Shown here one piece after another: positions 58,142 through 64,000 of a DNA stretch of 64,000 bases; the stretch's first letter is position 1, and the number at the start of each line of letters is the position of its first letter. Source of the stretch: Apiospora phragmitis (Eukaryota; Ascomycota; Sordariomycetes; Amphisphaeriales; Apiosporaceae). Below the pieces are notes generated by a model, which worked only from the letters and a program-made list of their open reading frames with translations, made no database searches and had not been told where the DNA came from. The DNA lies in NCBI GenBank assembly GCA_038363925.1, contig JAQQWL010000002.1, positions 248,001 to 312,000 of the forward strand, in the 5' to 3' direction. Both the position numbers and the translations under genes were made by a program.

Positions 58142-58983
58142 ATGAATCAGAAAACTGCTATAAATCACAAGTTCAATCTACTTCGAAATCGCTCTCCCAA
58201 TCCTCGACCCCTCAGCCCATTCACACAATCAACAAAAGCTCGATTTGACCCAACGAGAAGTCCTTTAGTCTCAAGTTGGTTCCCTCATCTTTGCTCCCAA
58301 AAGACGGCATCCAATTCCAGCAGCACCAATGAGTTCAAGCCAGATGATAAAACTCATTCGCCAGGAAACCCAGCGTTTACTTATGGCGAATACCACACAC
58401 GACCTTGGATCAGGGTGCGGTTCCCAGACACCTACAAGGGGCTCGGTGCTGTCACTGCAAGCGTGGATGGTCACGCACACGTATTCCCCATCGAGCACGT
58501 AATCGATGTTCCGCCCATCCAGTGGACCAAGGCTCAATGCAATATAAATCAAGACGAGTTCACAAAAGGTCGTCTTCGCAAGGAATCTGATTACGTCATT
58601 GTTCGTTCTACCCCACGAGTCAAAAAGACGATGGAACGGGCACAGGAGGCAGCAAAGCGTGAGAAGGGAAGCGTCAAGCAATACCTGAAGGCAAAGATCA
58701 CTGCGCCGTTAATTGAAGTCCGGGAGCTGTGGGAGGACTTCAGAATGGCAATGGAGGCTCGCAGAGCTCGCCGAGGGGTCAACCGGCGCATCGCGGTCGA
58801 TGCTCGGCTGGACCACCAAAACATCCTGATCCGAAGTTGAAATACTACGCTTGGTTTCGTCGTGATATATCCAGCCAGCACAGAGCCATGATTATTCATT
58901 GGCAGCCAGTCGAGAACCCGTGGGAGTTCGAGGAACCGAAAGATGGACCAGCCGGTATTCGAGGTATGCTAAGGCGGCTATGA
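58142..58983 (+). CDS. Unknown basic protein, frame broken near the C-terminus
   Basis: A frame of 232 codons starts MNQKTAINHKFNLLRNRSP and ends by a stop at 58840. A second frame that overlaps it continues as protein (HPDPKLKYYAWFRRDISSQH ... GIRGMLRRL) to a stop at 58983. The span 58142-58983 is 842 nt, one base short of 281 codons, and the break lies near an AAAA run at about 58818-58821. The combined protein would be 280 aa: a Ser/Thr/Arg-rich N-terminus, a middle with YGEYHTRPWIRVRFPDTYKG and DVPPIQWTKAQCNINQDEF, and a charged Lys/Arg helix. I see no known family. Codon use is less GC-biased than in the left-arm genes, which fits an orphan or lineage-specific gene. It converges with the P450. 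Confidence 0.5.
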
Positions 58984-59299
58984 TCGAATGTCCTTGGGTG
59001 CGGTGAAGACCAGATCGGCAGCAGGGTTGAAACAACCGGGACGGCCCCCACACACGTGTGTAGCGGCGACAGATTCAAGTTTAAATCTATCTAGGCATGT
59101 GGCATGTGCAATATATTCATTCTCTATTTCCTCCTTTGGCTCGTAGACGCTTGCATGATTTGGCCAATGTCTTCGCAGCCATTATTGACCCTCCCCTAAA
59201 TCTGAATACGGCAAGAATAATGACTACAACAACGACAAACCGATTTGATGGCGAGCCGACCACATCCCCTCCTGCCCTCTTCCTCCGACCCTAAGCCTC

Positions 59300-61364
59300 C
59301 TAGCCCGCCAAGCTGTAAAACCGCACGCGCTGCCGCGGCATGACGGTGAAGCGGTCGTTGCGCAGCTCGACGTTGGTAGCGCCCCAGCCGCCCGACGGCG
59401 GCGGCGGCCCGTCGATCTCGAGCCGGTAGCCGGCCAGGACCTCGAGCAGGAAGCCCTTCATCAGCAGGACGGCGAAGTTCTTGCCGATACACTTGCGAGC
59501 GCCGAAGCCGAAGCGGAGCATGCTCCAGCGGTAGTCGAGCGGGGACAGGTCGCGGAAGCGCTGGGGGCGGAAGGTCTTGCCCAGGTTCTGCTGCTGTTTT
59601 TCTCCCTTCTCGGAGGAAGTGGAGGAAGATTTCTTCCAGATGGGGCTTTCGGTGTTGAGGCGCGCCCAGTCGATGATGAAGCAGGTCCCGGCCTGGATGC
59701 GGTAGCCGCCGATCCACAGGTCCTCGGTCGCGTACTCGGGCAGCGTGAACCAGACGGCCGGGCAGAGTCGCGTCGACTCCATGCAGGTATACTCGAGCAG
59801 CGTGTCGCTGCGCTGGAGGTAGCGCTCAAAGACGTCGTCGCTGTCACCGATGTTTGCCTCACGTGTCTGCGCCAGGACCTCTTCGCGCAGCTCGGCCTGG
59901 ACCTCGGGGTTCATGGCCAGGTTGATGAGCAGGAAGGCCAGGATGGCCGAGGTCACGTCCAGGTTGGCGAAGAGGATCTCGTCGATGGTCTGCAGCCAGT
60001 TCACGGTGCCGATGGTGCCCTTTTTCACTTCCTGATACATATCCTTTACGGGGCACGCGATGCCCTTCTAGAAAATCCAAGTGAAGAGATTAGCGTCTAT
60101 ATGTTTCCAAGCTGGCCCCGTGTGGGTAGGCTCAAAACTAAGTAGATATGAATTAGAGGGGTTAGCTCCTACCTCGGTGGCAATTCGGACGGCTTTCAGG
60201 TTGTAGGCCTCCCACTCCGCCTCGAACTGGTCCATGTTCTTCTTGGCCATTGTGGGCAGCTTGTTGTACCAGCTGGACCGCTCACGGCTCCCGAACCAAG
60301 TCGCCAAGAGGACCTTGTCATGAACAACGTTCAGCTGAAGGAGCTCATCAAACATCTATCAAAACCAAAAAGGCGAGGTTAGTCATCATATGGACACATT
60401 GGAAGGGTGACAACTCAGGTGTTGGTTCTCTCTCACCTCGTCCGTCATGACCTCCCTGTACAGCGAAAGCGCAATGATCTTGAACGGCAGGATGCGGCAG
60501 GCCTCGAGCGCCTCGACGACGAAGTCGGGTCGCCCGGGCACGGCCGGGAGCTCGCCTCGCCAGCGCGCGAACTCGCGCCGCATGGGGTCCAGGAAGGCCT
60601 TGGCGCACTGGTGGCTGAAGTGCGGGTCGAAGACGGCGCGGATGCTGCGCCACAGGTCGCCGTTGACGGCGCCGGCGCACTGGCCCATGACGCGGCCGAA
60701 GTAGTGGCCCATGCAGGCGTTGGTGGGTTTGCGGTGCTCTATATTTGGGGGAGGGGTATTTCTGGTCAGCGACATAGTTCCCGATTTGCAGAGGGGATGA
60801 GTAGGGGAGGGAAAGAACGTTCTTCCATGCCGCCTTCGAATTGTGTACTTACCTTTCGCCTTGCGGCTGTAAAACTCCTTGACGTGCTCCGGCTGCGTGA
60901 GGATGATTTCCGGTCGGTCCCCGTTCCAGATCAAACAGGGGTCGTTCCCAGCCGTCAGACTAGCCTGGGTCGATAGCTCGTAACTAGGGTCAGGGAAATT
61001 TAACACGTCAGCCTAGTGGTGCAAGATTCGTAGCAAAGGTTATAGAGTTCTTCCTACCCTTTGTTGAAGCGCAAGAACCTCGACTCCCCCGTGATCTCGG
61101 GGATCGCTGCGCCGTTGTGTCCGACGAGGTATCCCTGGCGCCGGAGCCAGAACTTCCTGGCCCCTCGGCGGAGCGATGTCTGGAAACGCGGGAGATCAGT
61201 ATATCGTTGTAGTATGGGCAGCTTGCTTGGATTAGGGGGATAGAAAGCCATCTCGCAAAACGAACCCATTTAGTCACAATGATACAGCAGGCGGTGAATC
61301 CCACAACAATCCACAGCCAAGTGACCTTTGGCTGTAGAGCCTCGAGGTGCTTCATAGACTGCAT
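59300..61364 (-). CDS. Cytochrome P450 monooxygenase
   Basis: Minus-strand exons: 61364 to 61058 (with a small intron 61265-61222, or 61277-61222), 60983-60853, 60738-60437, 60355-60173 and 60067-59300. Phases agree only if the small intron is removed. The total is about 548 aa. It has an N-terminal membrane anchor (VTWLWIVVGFTACCIIV), a C-helix WRSIR, an I-helix ANLDVTSAILAF (the A-G-x-D/E-T-T region, diverged), ExxR as ESTR, and a PERF-like FRPQRFRD. The haem loop FGFGARKCIGKNFA contains the Cys ligand. It should be an ER-bound haem monooxygenase; the substrate is unknown. The sequence resembles fungal P450s from secondary-metabolite clusters, but no synthase gene is in the window, so cluster membership is untested. 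A Ser/Glu/Gln insert (KKSSSTSSEKGEKQQQ) before the haem domain is unusual. Confidence 0.88.
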
Positions 61365-63730
61365 CTTGTCTGCGCCACTCTATCTTTCTGTACGAAATGG
61401 CAAGAGATCAAGGAATAGAAAAGGTCCTCTGGCAGTATTGTTAAGTGGTGTGGTGTAGCAATGGTCTACTCTTAATGTTTGACAAAATAATAGCCTGCGT
61501 TGTTCCGGTATTTATTTCCTTTTCGTATTCTCACCACGATAGATATTACAGCCGCACCCAATCCCATTCAGGAAGGACGGCGGTACGAAACAAGGACAGC
61601 ACAACATCTCCCCGGAGCTTTGGTACAGTGTCATGCACCGCCTTCTCAGATTCACATAGATGTAGCTCTACATCGTATGTTGGTGCTTACGAGGGAGCTA
61701 AAAATGGTGACGCCTCAGCCGAACAACCCCCCAACATCGTCGTCTTTCGAGGCGGACTATGGCTTCTCCCGGATTGCTCAGTCTAGGAACGCCCCGATTG
61801 GTCACTTGAATGCCCCATATGACCTGATTATGGTGTGATCTGACTAGGTAAGTAGGAACTCGTGGGTCTCCTTATCATGGGGCTTAGGGGGTTGGCATTT
61901 GATTTATTCGATGATTTGGGAAAGGGCTGGAGGATGGAATAGAAAAGCCCAACGCGTCCCCTTCCTACTCTGCGGCGTCTTGCTAAAACAAACATCGTTA
62001 TTGGCTGATCCCCGCTCTGTGGAGTCTCTGGAGTCCATCTAGGAGAATCCTTCGATATGCAGTGTACGTTTTGGATCGATCCTTCGACGAAGATCGCTCC
62101 TTCGTATATCCCGAGTGAAACAAGGCGCCAAGCAAAAGCTTGACCGCATGACCTGCAGGAGAGACAGGGCGTGGGGTCTCCAGTGTCCCAAGGCGGAAGC
62201 CCATGCACAAGGCAAGGGGTGTCCTGTGGGGTCAGCCCTAATGCAGCCTATAGCCCGCCCAATTCCTCGGCTGACTTTGGAGCTGAAATGACGAAGGTGT
62301 CATTGGTTCCTGGCTGAGACCCAGGCTTAATTCCATTAGCCGTTTTTCTAAGACGGGCCACGTGCTGACAGATGGATAGACACCAAAAGTTCCATGCATT
62401 TGTTAGTTACTGATGAGTCTCAGGCCGCAACAAAGCTTTCTCGGAAGGAACAATGTAACGTTATAATGACACATCAAGATGACGTAATCTATGCACCTCA
62501 GAAAATAGGTAACAGGGGGGTGGAAATCGGTAACGGCATGCCGGAAGGATTCAGCCTGCTTTCTTCTCCACTTATCAATTTCGCCGTAACGATCCTCCGG
62601 TGGTGATCCACAGTCATAGCATATACGAATCCTTTCTCTGTGACCGCAGACAACTCACCCAAACTCTCAAAGTACCGATACGCTTTTCATGATCGCTGCA
62701 TTCCATCGTCAGTGTCTTACTGCACTTATTGTGTCAACGCTAACATTGGTGGGATTCCCAACCTGGCTCTTCTTTCGGTCCCGAGCCAGTCAGAACACCG
62801 AGTTCGCCCGGAATTAAGTCGCTGGGTTGACGGCGGCACATCAACACCGGGTACCGGCACCGGAGTTACTCTGCAGCATGGTTTTAGGAGAGCTGAGGCC
62901 TGGGCTCTGATAGACGTCGTTAGCCCTGGTGCAAGTGGCGTGAGAGTAATACTCTTTAGTTACATCAGTCTGCCGCGTGGCATCATACTCGAGCTTTGCT
63001 TGGATGTAGAGGCCATCGGGCGGAGCCGATCGTTTGGTACGGCCTGTTTTTCTTCGGTGTAGCACGCCTCCCTCGTCAGATATCTTGTCTATTCGTAGGA
63101 TGGCAACGTAACCCCGTGTTCTGGGAGGTAAAGATCAGAGCTATAGTGCCTCACTGGATAGTGCAGATGAGATGTCAGCGGCAGGTAATGCCGTAAATAT
63201 GTGCCTGTTATGGCAAGGCCGTAAAGATGTGCCTGCCAGGGTAAGGCCGTAAAGGTGAGACTGTCATGATGAGCTCGCCATCAGGCTAACACCAGAGGCT
63301 GAGGGATGCACTTCCGCGGCCCCCGGCTTAGGCCCCTGGCATAGAAGGGGAGCATAGGTGTAAGCTCTCCTTCTGAATCGGGAGTGTGCAAGCGGATAGG
63401 GTGAGCGGAAGGATTGGTGGTGAGAATATGAAGGCACGAAGGATCTGATGTGCCTGAAGGGTTCTTTGCTGATTATGGAGTCTTGTTCCTATTGGGTGAA
63501 AGGATCGGGTCTCAAATCGATACCGTTATATTCATATTGTGGCTGAGCCCGCCGGCAATCTGAGAATCAAACCGTACTTCGAAGGAAACGACAAAGACGG
63601 ACTACTTACTGGACGTTGAGTCTCTCTCTCTACTAGATTCTGTTGCATCTTGAATCCCGCTGCCTCTCCTCGTAGTAGAAGAATATACCCCCTTTTTTGC
63701 TTTTCATCCACGCTCCAAGATACCGTCACC
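61365..63730. other. 2.4-kb region with no convincing gene
   Basis: Short frames at 61445-61838, 61828-62210 (-), and 62640-63062 lack splice-supported extensions or motifs. It contains the P450 upstream region on the left, the 28-bp tandem repeat, and the promoter of the gene at 63731 on the right, which has a CT-rich stretch (TCTCTCTCTCTA near 63622). Confidence 0.4.
63185..63268. repeat. Three exact-period 28-bp tandem repeats
   Basis: Units at 63185, 63213 and 63241, each 28 bp, follow GGYAAKGCCGTAAAKRTGWG with scattered substitutions and no indels. Confidence 0.85.
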
Positions 63731-64000
63731 ATGGCCCACCTGTTGTTCCCCGCCGGCGAGAGCATCAACAAGGGCCGCCGCAAAGACGAATACCACGTAC
63801 TCTGCGCTGATATCGTCCGCGCCGGGTCCGACGCCGTCGAGGCCCTGAGCCTCTTCCACAGCCTCGTCGTGGGCGCAGAGGACCGCGGCGGCGACGACGC
63901 CCCGGGTTACATGGCGTTCGACGCCCACGTGGGGGAGACGGGCTGCCACCTCCGGGCCGGCATGTTTCTGGACCTCTTCTCGACCTATCGCGGGCACTTC
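63731..64000 (+). CDS. Unknown protein, 5' end only
   Basis: ATG at 63731 in a perfect Kozak context (CACCATGG) opens a GC-rich frame of 90 codons that is still open at the window end. The N-terminus reads MAHLLFPAGESINKGRRKDE, then ALSLFHSLVVGAED and GMFLDLFSTYRGHF. There is no signal peptide or recognisable domain in the visible part. I cannot name a family. Strong third-position GC bias and the start context make it a real gene start. Confidence 0.6.
   Translation, partial: MAHLLFPAGESINKGRRKDEYHVLCADIVRAGSDAVEALSLFHSLVVGAEDRGGDDAPGYMAFDAHVGETGCHLRAGMFLDLFSTYRGHF

Noticed and set aside
59300..64000. Secondary-metabolite gene cluster around the P450
   Set aside because: No synthase, transporter or regulator is recognisable within the right arm; one P450 alone does not support a cluster.

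Overview
The window comes from the nuclear genome of a filamentous ascomycete, most likely a Sordariomycete close to Sordariales. The evidence is short introns (about 45-110 nt) with GTRAGT donors, CTAAC-like branch points and YAG acceptors, a fused TrpA-TrpB tryptophan synthase, a HET-domain gene, an S10 carboxypeptidase, a rhodopsin-like (Pth11-type) membrane protein, and a large AT-rich block carrying the C-to-T/G-to-A scars of repeat-induced point mutation (RIP). Genic DNA is GC-rich with GC-rich third codon positions, while the AT-rich block has almost no open frame. The genome is therefore sharply two-compartment.

Left gene-bearing arm (1-24.7 kb). In order: the 3' part of a Pro-rich, GPI-anchored-type surface protein (-); a Cys-containing secreted protein (+); an MFS transporter (-); a HET-domain protein (-); a rhodopsin-like membrane protein with an internal TGA (+); a serine carboxypeptidase (+); tryptophan synthase (+) with a perfect Gcn4/CPC1 site upstream; mitochondrial ribosomal protein bL28m (-), divergent from a conserved-looking protein of unknown function (+); and mitochondrial aspartate aminotransferase (-), whose 5' end contains a 3-nt and a 10-nt exon. 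Housekeeping amino-acid metabolism lies at 16.9-24.3 kb, and more lineage-specific surface, secreted and incompatibility genes lie at 0-15.9 kb.

AT-rich RIP island (about 24.7-55 kb). I resolve it as a nested transposon pile-up. It holds a solo LTR (25.26-25.89 kb) and three copies of one Ty3/Gypsy family: A on the minus strand (26.09-42.55 kb), B on the plus strand (33.15-41.38 kb) inserted inside A with an ATAGC target duplication, and C on the plus strand (46.61-53.76 kb, duplication TTTAA/TTTGA). A 496-bp TRIM-like mini-retrotransposon is inserted in the gag of A with a TCTAG duplication. A RIP-mutated Fot1/pogo-type DNA transposon (43.87-45.72 kb) is flanked by TA. RT, RNase H and integrase can still be read through the stop codons.

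Right arm (55-64 kb). A transition zone of small repeats, hairpins and a possible decayed Gln/Pro-rich gene is followed by an unrecognised basic protein with a frame break (+), a cytochrome P450 (-), about 2.4 kb without a convincing gene but with an exact 28-bp tandem triplication, and the 5' end of an unknown gene (+) that runs off the window.

A pattern across the arms is single missing bases in otherwise well-conserved coding exons: five in tryptophan synthase and one each in the genes at 2962, 20866 and 58142. In an essential biosynthetic gene this points to assembly error first and pseudogenisation second. Anyone reusing these gene models should know about it.
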